The position numbers were made by a program, and so were the translations under genes. The notes under the pieces were generated by a model, which was not told where the DNA came from, made no database searches, and saw only the letters and a program-made list of their open reading frames with translations. From Catenulispora sp. EB89 (GTDB taxonomy: Bacteria > Actinomycetota > Actinomycetes > Streptomycetales > Catenulisporaceae), in the NCBI RefSeq assembly GCF_041261445.1, contig NZ_JBGCCU010000018.1, positions 1 to 64,000 of the forward strand: a stretch of 64,000 bases of DNA, in the 5' to 3' direction. Numbering within the stretch: position 1 is the first letter of the stretch; every line of letters starts with the position of its first letter. Positions 8,646 through 18,253 of the stretch are shown in pieces.

Positions 8646-8892
8646 CATCAGGTTCGCGGCGACGCCGCCGCGGATACCGACGGCTGGTCGGCTCAAGGAG
8701 GTGAGGCGCCTGCTTTCAGGCTGAACGGATCGGCTTATGACCGCCTGCGAGAAAGTTCAGAAGTCTCTGGTGGGGAGCAGGCGGTCACCCACTTTCGAAT
8801 TCCTCCCCACCCGATGTCCGTTTTCCGCCCCCGGCTCCGACCACCAGATGAGAGCGTCCACGCCGGACGCCCCCACCGTAAGGAGCGCAGCC

Positions 8893-9252
8893 GTGAAGTA
8901 CATTCTGGAGATCATCCTCAACCCCAAGACCAATGCGTCCCTGACCGAGGAGCAGCTGGCCACCATCGGTCCGGGCCACGAGAAGCTGATCGGGATCATC
9001 TCGGAGTCCGGCGAGCTCGTCGCCATGGACGGCATCGCCGAGCCCGCCAAGAGCACCGTGGTGCGGGTGCGCGACGGCAAGACGGTGACCTCCGAGGGTT
9101 CGCTGTTCGAGGGTGAGGACTACTTCGGCGGCTACTACATCGTCGATGTCGCCAGCCAGGAGCGGGCCGTCGAGCTCGCCGCCATGATTCCGGACGTGCA
9201 CTGGTCCGCCGTCGAGGTCCGGCCGATCCTCGAGGGGCCCGAGGAGGGCTGA
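8893..9252 (+). CDS. YCII/DGPF-family protein
   Basis: 119 residues with the ferredoxin-like YCII pattern: MKYILEIILNP strand, EEQLATIG helix, then VVRVRDGKTVTSEGSLFEGEDYFGGYYIVDVAS and a C-terminal SAVEVRPI strand. YCII-family proteins often sit beside ECF42-type sigma factors (as the second copy at 19316 does) and their role is not settled. I start at the GTG at 8893, eight bases after AAGGAG. An in-frame ATG at 8737 would add 52 residues of non-conserved sequence. It lies upstream of a flavin oxidase gene. Confidence 0.8.
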   Translation: MKYILEIILNPKTNASLTEEQLATIGPGHEKLIGIISESGELVAMDGIAEPAKSTVVRVRDGKTVTSEGSLFEGEDYFGGYYIVDVASQERAVELAAMIPDVHWSAVEVRPILEGPEEG

Positions 9253-9449
9253 GGCGCCACGCGGCTCATGCCACGCAGCATGCGGTAGATGCGACGCGGC
9301 CCCAAAGCGCCGCATCTCCACCCGTGCGCACACCAGTTCGTTCCGGCGCGTCCCAGCCGTGTCCGGATCCCCGTCTCGGCTCCGACCACCGGGTAGAGAA
9401 GCGAACAGCGCCGCCGTGTGCTGCTCAACGGGAAAAGAAGGAGTACACC

Positions 9450-10817
9450 ATGGACAGCGCCGTGGAGCCCGGGGCCATCGAGTCCCTGCGGGCCGAAGTC
9501 ACCGGTGAGGTTCTCGTACCGGGCGACGACGGCTACGACGCCCGGGCCGACATTTTCGTCTACCGCGGGCACCCGGCCGTGATCGTGCGGGCGAAGAGCG
9601 ACCAGGACGTGGCCCGGGGTATCGGCTTCGCGGTCGAGCACGGTCTGGAGATCTCCACCCGCAGCGGGGGCCACAGCAACGCCGGCTACAGCACCAACGT
9701 CGGCGGCCTGGTCCTGGACCTGTCGCCGTTGGACGGCGTCGAAGTGCTGGACGAGGCCGAGCGCCTGGTGCGCCTCGGCGCCGGCGCGTTGTGGTCCGGC
9801 GTCGCCGCGGAGCTGGCGCCGTACGGCCTGGCGTTCACCTCCGGCGACACCGCCAGCGTGGGCGTCGGCGGCCTGCTGCCCGGCGGCGGCGTGGGCTGGA
9901 TGGCCCGCAAGTACGGCCTGTCCCTGGACAGCCTGGTCGGCGCGACCGTCGTCACCGCCGACGGCCGCATCCTGTCGGCCGACGCCGAGGAGAACCCGGA
10001 CCTGTTCTGGGCGATCCGCGGCGGCGGCGGCAACTTCGGCGTGGTGACGTCCTTCACCGTCATCGCGCAGCCGGTCGCCCAGGTCTTCTTCGGCGGGATC
10101 TCCTTCTCCCGGGAGGAGAGCGAGACCGTCCTGCGCGGCTGGGTGTCCTACATGGACTCCGCTCCCGAGGAGCTCACGGCCACCGCCATGTGCTGGCCGA
10201 CCTTCGGCCAGGACGAGGCCCCGCCGCTGACCATCATGGTCTGCTACGCCGGCGACGACGACGCGGCCGCCGCGCTGGCCATCGACCCGATCCGCAAGCT
10301 CGGCACCGTCGTGGACGACCAGGTCCGTCTGATGCCCTACGGCGGCGTGCTGGCCGACGTCAACGAACCGCCTCCGGGCTGGAAGCCGTACGTCCGCAAC
10401 CGCCTCACCCCGGACCTGACCCCGGACCTGGCCACGGCGATGCTCGCCGAGCAGGCCAACCTCCAGAACCTGTACGTCGAGATCCGCAGCATCGGCGGGG
10501 CCCTGAGCCTGGTGCCGGAGGACGCGACCGCGTTCGCGCACCGCTCCACCCAGGCCCTGATCATGGGCGTGCTGCTCGGCTCCCCGGAGGACAACGAGCC
10601 GCTGATGCCCGCCTACGAGGCGTTCTGGTCCGCGGTGGCCCCGTCGGCGTCCGGTGCCTACAGCGGCTTCCTGAGCAACATCAGCGAGGCGGACATCATC
10701 GCGGTGTACCCGCACCGGGTGTACAGCAAGCTGGCGGCGCTGAAGCAGGAGTACGACCCCAACAACATCTTCCACCTGAACGTCAACATCCTCCCGGCCG
10801 GAGCCGACCAGGGCTGA
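9450..10817 (+). CDS. BBE-family FAD-linked oxidase
   Basis: 455 residues. An FAD-binding type-4 (PP-loop) domain fills the N-terminal half and a berberine-bridge C-terminal piece (YDPNNIFHLNVNI) ends the protein. H75 in RSGGHS is the expected 8-alpha-histidyl FAD attachment site. The usual second attachment Cys before VGVGG is absent (SGDTASVGVGG), so FAD is probably singly linked. Such enzymes oxidise sugars, polyketides or alkaloid-like substrates in secondary metabolism. There is no Tat or Sec signal, so it is cytoplasmic. AAGAAGGAG precedes the ATG at 9450. A strong bidirectional terminator follows. Confidence 0.88.
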   Translation: MDSAVEPGAIESLRAEVTGEVLVPGDDGYDARADIFVYRGHPAVIVRAKSDQDVARGIGFAVEHGLEISTRSGGHSNAGYSTNVGGLVLDLSPLDGVEVLDEAERLVRLGAGALWSGVAAELAPYGLAFTSGDTASVGVGGLLPGGGVGWMARKYGLSLDSLVGATVVTADGRILSADAEENPDLFWAIRGGGGNFGVVTSFTVIAQPVAQVFFGGISFSREESETVLRGWVSYMDSAPEELTATAMCWPTFGQDEAPPLTIMVCYAGDDDAAAALAIDPIRKLGTVVDDQVRLMPYGGVLADVNEPPPGWKPYVRNRLTPDLTPDLATAMLAEQANLQNLYVEIRSIGGALSLVPEDATAFAHRSTQALIMGVLLGSPEDNEPLMPAYEAFWSAVAPSASGAYSGFLSNISEADIIAVYPHRVYSKLAALKQEYDPNNIFHLNVNILPAGADQG

Positions 10818-10981
10818 TTCCCCGGGCCGGGACGTCGCCAGGCGTCCCGGCTTCGGGCCCGGCGAGGCTGCGCGCCGCACCAAGCGACCAAGCGCATGGC
10901 ACCCACCAAGCAAACAAGCGCATGGCACCGAAGAGCACCGCACCAAAGCACACCGCACCAAAGCACACCGCACCGAAGCGA

Positions 10982-11012
10982 AGCGGCGCCGTGCATCACG
11001 CACGGCGCCGCT
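10982..11012. terminator. Bidirectional terminator
   Basis: A perfect 13-bp stem (10982-10994 with 11000-11012) and 5-base loop lie between the convergent flavin oxidase and molybdopterin oxidoreductase genes. Just upstream (10900-10980) is a run of short ACCGCACCAAAGC-like repeats with no coding sense. Confidence 0.8.
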
Positions 11013-11037
11013 CAGCATTCGCGGCCGAGGATCGCCC

Positions 11038-13209
11038 TCACGCCGGCAGCGCCACCTCCACCAGCAGCCCCGCCGCCACCGGCATCACGCTCACCGGCAC
11101 CCCGTTGAACACCGCGTTCCCCGACACCGGATCCACCACCGCCGCGTCGGTCAGGGCATTGGCATTCACCCCGGCGTTCTTCCGCGCCACCGTCTGCCCG
11201 GTCTCCTCGTGCCCCCACCCGTGCGGCAGGCTCACCACCCCCGGCATGATCGTCTCGGTGGCCTCCACCACCACCTCGACCTCCCCGGCCGCCGACCGCA
11301 CCCGCGCCCGGTCCCCGAGCCCGAGCCGCGCCACGTCCTCCGGATGGATCTGCAGCGTGCACCGATTGCTGCCGCCGATCAGCGACGGCACGTTGTGCAT
11401 CCAGCTGTTGTTCGACCGCAGGTGCCGGCGTCCGATCAACACCATCTCCGGCACCGGATCCCGCAGCCGCTCCAGCAGCCGCGGCACATCCGCGGCCAGC
11501 GCCGCCGGCGCCAGATCGACCCTGCCCGAGGCGGTGCACAGGATCTCCGGCAGCCGCGGCTGGAGCGGACCGAGGTCCAGACCGTGCGGCGCCTCCCGCA
11601 TCGCCTCCAGCGACAGGCCATAGGATCCCAGCTTCAGTAGCGCGTCCAGAATCTGCTCGGTCCCGTCGTCGCCGTCCAGACCGGCGCGCATCTCCGGCAC
11701 CGTCGCGAGCAGCTGCCCGAGGAACATCTCCTCGGCCCCGGCCGGATCGGCATCAGGACCCTGACCGGCCAGCATCAGCAGCAGCTTGGCCAGGATCGCG
11801 GCCTCCGAGCGCTGGTCCTCGCGCAGCGGCAGCGCCGGCGGTGAGAAGCGCGCGTAGTTGCGGACCATGATGATCTGCACCAGGAAATCGAAGTGCGGAC
11901 TTTGCAACATCCGCGGCGGCGGCAGGATCACGTTCGCGTGCCGCGTGGTCTCGTTCAGGTAGGGATCGACGCAGACCATGAAGTCCAGGTCCGACAGCGC
12001 CCGGGCCAGACGCGGCGCGCCCGGTGCGGACAGCGCCGGGTTGCCCCCGATCGTGATCAGAGCCCTGATCTGCCCCTCGCCCGGCGTCTCGATCTCGTCC
12101 GCCATCGTGGCGACCGGGAACTCCCCGAGCACTTCCGGCAGGCCGCGCACCCGGCTGTGCCAGGCGCCGGTGGTGAACGGCTGTCCGTTGCGGAAGATCT
12201 CCAGGGCCGCGGTCTTGGCGAACATGACGCCGCCGGGCCGGTCCAGGTTCCCCGTCAGGGCATTGATGACGTCGACCAGCCACTGCGCCGTCGAGCCGAA
12301 CTCGGCGGTGCAGGTCCCGATCCGGGCGTACACCGACGCCGACGGCGCCGCCGCGAGCTCGCGCGCCAGCCGCACCGTCGTCGCGGCCGGCACGCCGCAG
12401 GCCGCCTCCACCGCCTCCGGCGTGAAGTCACGAGCCAGGGCCCTGAGTTCATCCAGTCCGGTGACCTCCACGTCCAGCGCGGTCAGGCCCTCGGCCAGCA
12501 GCGTGTGCACGATGCCGAACAGCAGGTACGGATCCGTCCCGGGACGGATGAACAGGTGCTCGTCGGCGAGCTCGGCGGTCCGCGTACGCCGCGGGTCCAC
12601 GACTACGACCTTGCCGCCGCGCTCCTGCAACGCCCGCAGCCGGCCCTTGAAGTTCGGCGCCACGCACAGCGAGCCGTTGGACTCCACCGGATTGGCCCCG
12701 AGGATCAGCATGTAGTCGGTGCGGTCCAGGTCCGGGACGGCTACCGCGAACGCGTCCCCGAACATCAGGCCGCTGGCGACGTGCTTGGGCATCTGGTCGA
12801 TGGTGCTCGCCGAATAGACGTTGCGGCTGCCCAGAACCTGCGTCAGCGGCTGCCGGTAGAGAAACCCGGCCATGGTGTGGAACGTCGGGTTGCCGAAGTA
12901 CAGCGCCACGGCGTCACGGCCGTGCGCCGCCATCGTCTCGGTGAGCCCGCGGTGCACCTCGGCGAACGCCTCGTCCCAACTGGCCGGCCGCAGCTTCCCG
13001 TCGACCCGGTCCCGGACCAGCGGCTGCGCCAGCCGGTCCGGATCCTCGTCCAGCTTGCCCAGCGCCGCGCCCTTCGGGCACAGGAAACCCTTGCTGAACG
13101 GGTCGTCCTGGTCGCCCTCCACGCGCAGCACGGAACCGGCGTCGTCCAGGGTCAGCCGCAGCCCGCAGGCCGTCTCGCACAGGGGACACGTCCGCAGCGC
13201 AGTCTTCAT
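11038..13209 (-). CDS. Molybdopterin oxidoreductase with N-terminal 4Fe-4S site
   Basis: 723 residues of the DMSO-reductase superfamily. The N-terminal 4Fe-4S ligands are C8, C11, C15 and C44 (TCPLCETACG and GFLCPKG). The bis-MGD-binding body carries NPVESNG, VVVDPRRT and GNPALSAPGAPR, and the C-terminal molydopterin-dinucleotide-binding domain has RRHLRSNNSWMHN and HPEDVARLGL. No Tat signal is present, so it acts in the cytoplasm, like assimilatory nitrate reductases and related catabolic oxidoreductases. The substrate cannot be told from sequence. There is no companion electron-transfer subunit nearby. The ATG at 13209 gives the Cys motif its usual position. Confidence 0.9.
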   Translation of the reverse strand: MKTALRTCPLCETACGLRLTLDDAGSVLRVEGDQDDPFSKGFLCPKGAALGKLDEDPDRLAQPLVRDRVDGKLRPASWDEAFAEVHRGLTETMAAHGRDAVALYFGNPTFHTMAGFLYRQPLTQVLGSRNVYSASTIDQMPKHVASGLMFGDAFAVAVPDLDRTDYMLILGANPVESNGSLCVAPNFKGRLRALQERGGKVVVVDPRRTRTAELADEHLFIRPGTDPYLLFGIVHTLLAEGLTALDVEVTGLDELRALARDFTPEAVEAACGVPAATTVRLARELAAAPSASVYARIGTCTAEFGSTAQWLVDVINALTGNLDRPGGVMFAKTAALEIFRNGQPFTTGAWHSRVRGLPEVLGEFPVATMADEIETPGEGQIRALITIGGNPALSAPGAPRLARALSDLDFMVCVDPYLNETTRHANVILPPPRMLQSPHFDFLVQIIMVRNYARFSPPALPLREDQRSEAAILAKLLLMLAGQGPDADPAGAEEMFLGQLLATVPEMRAGLDGDDGTEQILDALLKLGSYGLSLEAMREAPHGLDLGPLQPRLPEILCTASGRVDLAPAALAADVPRLLERLRDPVPEMVLIGRRHLRSNNSWMHNVPSLIGGSNRCTLQIHPEDVARLGLGDRARVRSAAGEVEVVVEATETIMPGVVSLPHGWGHEETGQTVARKNAGVNANALTDAAVVDPVSGNAVFNGVPVSVMPVAAGLLVEVALPA

Positions 13210-13351
13210 GGTGAAGGACGCTAGCAACGGCGCGGCGCGGGCCCTTCTTGCTGCGTGCGAAGCGGCGCGTACCGGTTCGGCACCCCCGAAGATGTCCCGC
13301 CGCGCCGAGCGCGTGATCGTGGTGGCAGACCTGTCGAAGAAAGGATTCGCC

Positions 13352-14938
13352 ATGGCTCCGCATGCCGAGCCGGCCACTGTCGCCGGACCGCTGACCGCCT
13401 TCCGGAAAGCCGACTCCGAAGCGCTGGCCGGGGCGTTCAGCCGCCTGGTCGGCACGTTCTGGACCGGCGGAGTGCTGACCGATCCCGCCTCGGCGCGGGA
13501 CGCCGTCCCCGACCTGCTGGCCGCCTGGGACGGCGCCGACGCCGCGCACCGCGGCCACCTGGCGATCGCCCTCGGGCTGTTCGCCGAGGCCGAGTACCCG
13601 GCGCTCGACGGCCCGGTCGCCACCGCCGTGCGCGCGGGCCTGGACGCCGTCCTCGACGAGGTCCGCGGCACCACCGCCGTCACCCCGCTCACGCTGGCGT
13701 CGCTGTACCTGCTCTCGCACTTCCCGCACGAGCGGGCCCGCATCTGGCCCGCCTTCGACGGCGTCCCGCTGGACCCCGACGACCGGACCCGGCTGGACCG
13801 CGGGCTGACGCTGCTCGACCCCGACGACCCGGACCTGGGCCGGGCCTGGCCCTCGCCGTTCGACTGGGCCATCGACGAGCAGGAGCGGGAGTTCGACCGG
13901 GCCTGGATCAGGACCCTGACGCCGGAGCAGGTCGTCACGACCTGGAACGACGACACCCGCACGATGTGGGCCACCGCCGGCGCCAAGGCCCTGTGGTCGG
14001 TGACCAACGGCGTGGTGCCCACGCCGGTCGCCGATCAGAGTCCTTACTGGGCTGCCCTGCACGAGGCGCCGGGAGCCGTCGACGCGACGTCGTTCGGCCG
14101 GCACGAAGCGGCGCTGCGCTGCACCTCCTGCGGGAGCGCGCTCACCTTCCAGACCAAGGGCGCGCGCTGCCAGAGCTGTTCGACGTTCTACCCGGTCACC
14201 GTCGGCGGGATCCTCGACCTGTCCCGCCGCGAGCGCTCCGGCGCCGGGGTCAGCGACGACGCCGAGGACGTCGAGGCCGACGTGCTCCAGAACGCCGCCG
14301 TGATGAGTACCGTTGGACAGCACTACGAGTCCGGGCTGCGTCCGGCCTTCCTGCGCATCATGGGCCAGAACTGGGACGGCGGCGTCACGCCGGCGATCGA
14401 GGACGCCTACATCGCCGACCGGCTGCGCGCGGCGGCCGAGGCGCGCGCCGACGGCCCGGTCCTGGACCTCGCGGCCGGTGCCGGGCGCTGGACCTGGGTG
14501 GTCACCGACGCCGTCGGCGCCGACCGGGTCATCGCGCTGGACCTCAACGACGCCATGCTCTACTGGCTGCGCGGCCGGTTGCCGCAGGTGGCCGCCGTGC
14601 GGGCCAGCGCACTGGAGCTGCCGCTGGCCGACGGCAGCCTGACCGCCGCCAACTTCTGGAACGCCTTGCAGGCGGTGCCGGACGCGGCGCAGGCGCTCGC
14701 CGAGGTCGGCCGCTGCCTGCGGCCCGGCGGCGTGCTGACGCTGATGACGTTCCGGTGGGCCGACGACGCGGTGTACCGGTACTTCCAGCACTCGCACATC
14801 TTCCCGGGCGCGCCCGACGGCTATCTGCTGTTCGAGCGCGAGGAGATCCGGTCGTGGCTGGCCGCCGCCGGGCTGAGTGTTGTCGAGGAGTCGGGGCCGG
14901 GGACGTTCGTGTTCATCACCGCGAAGCGGGAGGGCTGA
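13352..14938 (+). CDS. SAM methyltransferase with helical N-domain and zinc ribbon
   Basis: 528 residues in three parts. About 1-250 is an all-helical domain of unknown family. About 265-295 is a zinc ribbon (CTSCGSALTF, then CQSCSTFYPV). A class-I methyltransferase follows, with motif I as LDLAAGAGRWTWVVTDAVGADR, ALDLNDAML, an LRPGGVLTLMTF strand and a C-terminal strand ending FVFITAKR. The zinc ribbon plus methyltransferase pair resembles TrmR/Trm112-type or RlmA-like architectures, but here the domain lies beside biosynthetic genes, so a small-molecule or carrier-bound substrate is plausible (inference). The ATG at 13352 follows GAAGAAAGGA. The next gene starts 3 bases after its stop. Confidence 0.8.
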   Translation: MAPHAEPATVAGPLTAFRKADSEALAGAFSRLVGTFWTGGVLTDPASARDAVPDLLAAWDGADAAHRGHLAIALGLFAEAEYPALDGPVATAVRAGLDAVLDEVRGTTAVTPLTLASLYLLSHFPHERARIWPAFDGVPLDPDDRTRLDRGLTLLDPDDPDLGRAWPSPFDWAIDEQEREFDRAWIRTLTPEQVVTTWNDDTRTMWATAGAKALWSVTNGVVPTPVADQSPYWAALHEAPGAVDATSFGRHEAALRCTSCGSALTFQTKGARCQSCSTFYPVTVGGILDLSRRERSGAGVSDDAEDVEADVLQNAAVMSTVGQHYESGLRPAFLRIMGQNWDGGVTPAIEDAYIADRLRAAAEARADGPVLDLAAGAGRWTWVVTDAVGADRVIALDLNDAMLYWLRGRLPQVAAVRASALELPLADGSLTAANFWNALQAVPDAAQALAEVGRCLRPGGVLTLMTFRWADDAVYRYFQHSHIFPGAPDGYLLFEREEIRSWLAAAGLSVVEESGPGTFVFITAKREG

Positions 14939-14941
14939 GGC

Positions 14942-16246
14942 GTGGGCGGCGAAAACCCGACCGTCGTCGAGATACTGCTCGCCGATCATCCGGTTCGCGG
15001 CGGGTTCCTGGACCCGGTACGGCAGCGGGCCGCGGAGTTCGAGGCGGCGCATCCCGGCTACGAGGTGCGCGTTTCGGCGTACCGGACGTTCACCGGGGGC
15101 GACGAGTTCGTCCGGATCCTGGATTCCGGCCGGGTCCCGGCCATCGTCGACGTCTACTTCACCGAGACCCAGCTGGCCCGCGACGCGGTCTCCGCGACCG
15201 GCGGACCGCTGTTCACCCCGGTGCAGCGCGCGGTCGCCGGGCGTCGGGAGATCCTGGGCGAGCCGGTGGTCCTCGACGACTTCGTCGAGGCCGCGCACCG
15301 GTACTACAGCTACGACGGCGAACTGGTGTCGATGCCGTTCAGCGTCTCCACCGGCCTGATGTACGCGAACACCGGGATGATGCGCGCGGCCGGGATCTCG
15401 GAGGTGCCGCAGGACTGGGAGGCGTTGGAGGAGGCGTGCCGGGCCGTCACGCGGCTGGACGGCGGCCCTTCGCACGGCGTCGCGTGGGCCGTCGACGGCT
15501 GGTTCTTCCAGCACTTCGTGGGCCAGCAGGGCGGCCTGCTGGCGGACCGGGACAACGGCCGGTCGGGGCGGGCCCGGAAGGTGGACCTGGCCTCGGAGGA
15601 ACTGCTGACGTGGGCCACGTGGTGGCAGCGGCTGAACAAGGACGGCCTGTACCTGCACACCGGTGTGGCACAGGACTGGGCGGGGACGTTCGAGGCCTTC
15701 ATCGGGGGCCGCATCGCGTTCCTCTACAACTCCTCGGTGATGGCCGAACCGCTGATGTCGGCCGCGGCCCAGGCCGGGATCGACGCCGTCGCGGCGCACC
15801 TGCCGCGCAACGGCGCCGTGCCGTACGCCGGCGACGTCCTCGGCGGCGACTCCCTGTGGCTGGCCGCCGGCCTGCCCCCGGAGGTGGAGGACGGCGCGCT
15901 GGCGTTCCTGCAGTACCTGCTGAACCCGGCAGCCGCCGCCGCGTGGCACAAGTCGAGCGGCTTCATCCCCGCGACCCACGGCGCGCACCGCCTGCTCGAA
16001 GCAGAGGGCTGGTTCGCCCAGAAACCGCACCACCTGACGGCCCCAGCCCAACTCGCCGCCTCCGACGGCTCCCCGGCCGCCACCGGCGCCCTGCTCGGCG
16101 ACCTCGCGAGCACCCACGCCGACCTGGTCCAGGCCATGACGGACGTGCTGGAGCAAGGCGCCGACCCGGCACGCCGCTTCGCACAGGCCACAGCCACGGC
16201 GCAGCAGCGCCTGGACGCGTACAACGCGCGGACCGCCGCACGATAG
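14942..16246 (+). CDS. Leaderless solute-binding-protein homologue
   Basis: 434 residues clearly related to family-1 extracellular solute-binding proteins (UgpB/MalE type): VEILLADHPVRGGF, VDVYFTETQ, YYSYDGELVSMPFSVSTGLMYAN, DWEALEEAC, GRIAFLYNSS and LAFLQYLLNPAAAAAWHKSSGFIPAT are typical. It has no signal peptide or lipobox; the GTG at 14942 leads straight into the first beta strand, so it should stay in the cytoplasm. No ABC permease or ATPase gene is nearby. It is probably co-transcribed with the methyltransferase, 3 bases upstream. A cytosolic binding fold recruited as an enzyme or carrier is the likely explanation, but nothing here proves it. Confidence 0.8.
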   Translation: MGGENPTVVEILLADHPVRGGFLDPVRQRAAEFEAAHPGYEVRVSAYRTFTGGDEFVRILDSGRVPAIVDVYFTETQLARDAVSATGGPLFTPVQRAVAGRREILGEPVVLDDFVEAAHRYYSYDGELVSMPFSVSTGLMYANTGMMRAAGISEVPQDWEALEEACRAVTRLDGGPSHGVAWAVDGWFFQHFVGQQGGLLADRDNGRSGRARKVDLASEELLTWATWWQRLNKDGLYLHTGVAQDWAGTFEAFIGGRIAFLYNSSVMAEPLMSAAAQAGIDAVAAHLPRNGAVPYAGDVLGGDSLWLAAGLPPEVEDGALAFLQYLLNPAAAAAWHKSSGFIPATHGAHRLLEAEGWFAQKPHHLTAPAQLAASDGSPAATGALLGDLASTHADLVQAMTDVLEQGADPARRFAQATATAQQRLDAYNARTAAR

Positions 16247-16665
16247 GCCATCCCGAGAACCGGCGGCACCGCGATGGAAGCCGGTGCCGCCGCCGCGCGT
16301 CCAGGTCGGGACGCGCTGGGGCGCGGTAGTGAGGGCTGCCGCGCCCCTTTGGCATGCGCCTTTCACCAGTGCGCGGCCGGCACCAGATCGGTGCCGGCCG
16401 CCAGGTTCCTGCGCTGGTCTTGGCGGATCCGGCAACCGGAAGACTCAACGCGACCAGCCACCCGCATCGCCTACCGCAGCGAGGCGTTCGCCGCCTCGGC
16501 AGCGCCAGCAGCCGGCACCGTCTACCGGTACCGGCTGCCAGCATCCCCCACCGCGACCGCGTCACCGAAGTCTTCGTCGCCTCCGCAGGGCGGTCAGCCC
16601 CCGCAGTCAACCCGGCGGCCGGCGCCACCCACCGGCACCGGCCGCCAGCTCTCAGGCCTCAGGAC
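16247..16665. other. Intergenic region between convergent genes
   Basis: About 420 bases separate the convergent solute-binding-like gene and FAD monooxygenase. Apart from a terminator-like hairpin near its left end I see nothing; open frames are low-complexity shadows. Confidence 0.5.
16261..16292 (+). terminator. Hairpin terminator
   Basis: Perfect 11-bp stem (16261-16271 with 16282-16292) and 10-base loop, 14 bases after the stop of the solute-binding-like gene. Confidence 0.65.
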
Positions 16666-18099
16666 TCAGCCCACCGGAGCCTTCGCCGCCCCGGCCCCCG
16701 CTTCCGCACCCTCCGCGACCGCCGGCGGCACCGCCGCCGGACCCGCCGGCCCGCGCAGCGCGTTCAGCAGCACCCGCGCCACCATCGCGGGGCGCATCAG
16801 CTGCTCCGGACGGTCGAGCATCCCGGCGGCGCGCATGTAGCCGCGGGTCACCGAGCTGTCGCGGGTGGCCGCGACCTGGACCATCGCCAGGTAGCGCTGG
16901 CCCATGCGGACCTTGAGGTCGCGCTTGCCCTCGACGCCTTCGAAGCCCAGGTCGACGGTGCGCGTCATCTCCCACGGCGGGTCGATGACGTCGTGCGCCA
17001 GGTCGCGGAAGTACTGTGCGGCGTCCGGTGTGGCGCCGGAGTGCAGGTGACGGCGCAGTGTCAGGGCGGACAGCGCCGCGACCGTCATGCCCTGCGCGTA
17101 CACCGGGTTGAAGCACGACACCGCGTCGCCGATCACCAGCAGGCCGGCCGGGAAGCGGGTCATCTGCTCGTAGTGGCGGCGCTGCGTGGTCGGGAAGCGG
17201 AAGGCGACCGGCTCGTCCAGCGGTTCGGCGTGCTTCAGCGCCTCGTGGATGTCCGGGACCGGCAGGCCCTTGACGAACTCGTACAGCCCCTGCTGGTCCG
17301 TCGGCGGGTGGTCGCCGAGGATGCCGTAGACGGTCAGCAGGGTCTTGTCGCCCTCGGTCTTGGTGAAGATGCAGCCGCGCGGGACGTCGGGGGACGCGAC
17401 CGCGATGATGGCGAGGTCGCCGTTGTAGGGGTCGGCCTTCATCTTGTAGTTCTGGGTGACGTAGCCCAGCCCGATGTTGGTCCGCTCCTCCTCGACCCGC
17501 GGGTAGCCCATCTCCTCCAGCCACACCGGGGTGCGCGAGCCGCGCCCGGTGGCGTCGACCACCAGGTCGGCCGCGATCGTCTCGCCGGGCTCGCCGCTCT
17601 TCTGGACCTTGACGCCGGTCACCTGCGCGTGGTCGGCGGTCGCGGTCAGGCCCAGGATGTCGCAGCGTTCGACGAAGCGGATGTTCGCCAGCTCCGCAGT
17701 GCGCTCCCGGATCCGGCGCTCCATCAGCGGCGCCGAGGCCGGGACCGCGATGTAGCCGATGTCGGCGCGCTTGACCGGGCGCCCGCGGAAGTACCAGCGG
17801 ACCGAGCCGGAGAAGTCGCCGAACGGGGTGCCGTCGGCGATGAGCTGGTCGGTGATGCCGGGATAGAGCTCCTCCATCACCACCCGGCCGCGCACGTGCA
17901 TGGCGTTGATGTGCTTGCCCTGGGGGCGTCCGCGGCGCGGGCCGTCGACGCCGGTGACCGCGTCCCGGTCGACGACCAGGACCTCGTCGTAGGCCTCGGC
18001 GAGCACGCGGGCCGCGAACAGCCCCGCGATGCTGCCGCCCAGTACGACGGCGCGGGTCGGGGCGCCGTCGGCCGCCGGCGGGGTTGCTTCCTGGGGCAT
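16666..18099 (-). CDS. FAD-dependent monooxygenase
   Basis: 477 residues of the p-hydroxybenzoate-hydroxylase-like class A family. The Rossmann fingerprint is VVLGGSIAGLFAARVLAEA near residues 18-36. The second FAD/NADPH motif is seen as DLVVDATGRGSRT, and the FAD-ribityl motif as LLVIGDAVSCFNPVYAQGM. This subfamily commonly hydroxylates or epoxidises aromatic or polyketide-like intermediates. The ATG at 18099 has AGGAGGTG 7-14 bases upstream. It is transcribed divergently from a RebM-like methyltransferase, sharing a 230-base promoter region. The C-terminus ends in an Ala/Pro-rich tail. Confidence 0.88.
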   Translation of the reverse strand: MPQEATPPAADGAPTRAVVLGGSIAGLFAARVLAEAYDEVLVVDRDAVTGVDGPRRGRPQGKHINAMHVRGRVVMEELYPGITDQLIADGTPFGDFSGSVRWYFRGRPVKRADIGYIAVPASAPLMERRIRERTAELANIRFVERCDILGLTATADHAQVTGVKVQKSGEPGETIAADLVVDATGRGSRTPVWLEEMGYPRVEEERTNIGLGYVTQNYKMKADPYNGDLAIIAVASPDVPRGCIFTKTEGDKTLLTVYGILGDHPPTDQQGLYEFVKGLPVPDIHEALKHAEPLDEPVAFRFPTTQRRHYEQMTRFPAGLLVIGDAVSCFNPVYAQGMTVAALSALTLRRHLHSGATPDAAQYFRDLAHDVIDPPWEMTRTVDLGFEGVEGKRDLKVRMGQRYLAMVQVAATRDSSVTRGYMRAAGMLDRPEQLMRPAMVARVLLNALRGPAGPAAVPPAVAEGAEAGAGAAKAPVG

Positions 18100-18253
18100 C
18101 TCGCCCACCTCCTGGGGATCGGGTGCCGGATGGCGTGTCAGCTTCACGATGTGGTCCCGGCCCCCCGCCGGGCATCTCCTGGATTGCGAGCCGACAGGCG
18201 CCGCGACCTGCGCAAGTACGGAGATGAGGGCCCTGATCGCCGCCGCGACCATG

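Noticed and set aside
8737-8892. N-terminal extension of the first YCII protein
   Set aside because: The added 52 residues are not conserved-looking, and AAGGAG precedes the internal GTG exactly at the first strand.
10870-10980. Short repeated ACCGCACCAAAGC tract as a CRISPR-like array
   Set aside because: Units of about 10-15 bases with no unique spacers; simple repeat beside a terminator.
12914-16435. 1173-residue minus-strand open frame
   Set aside because: Shadow of the methyltransferase and solute-binding genes; its sequence is mirror composition without motifs.
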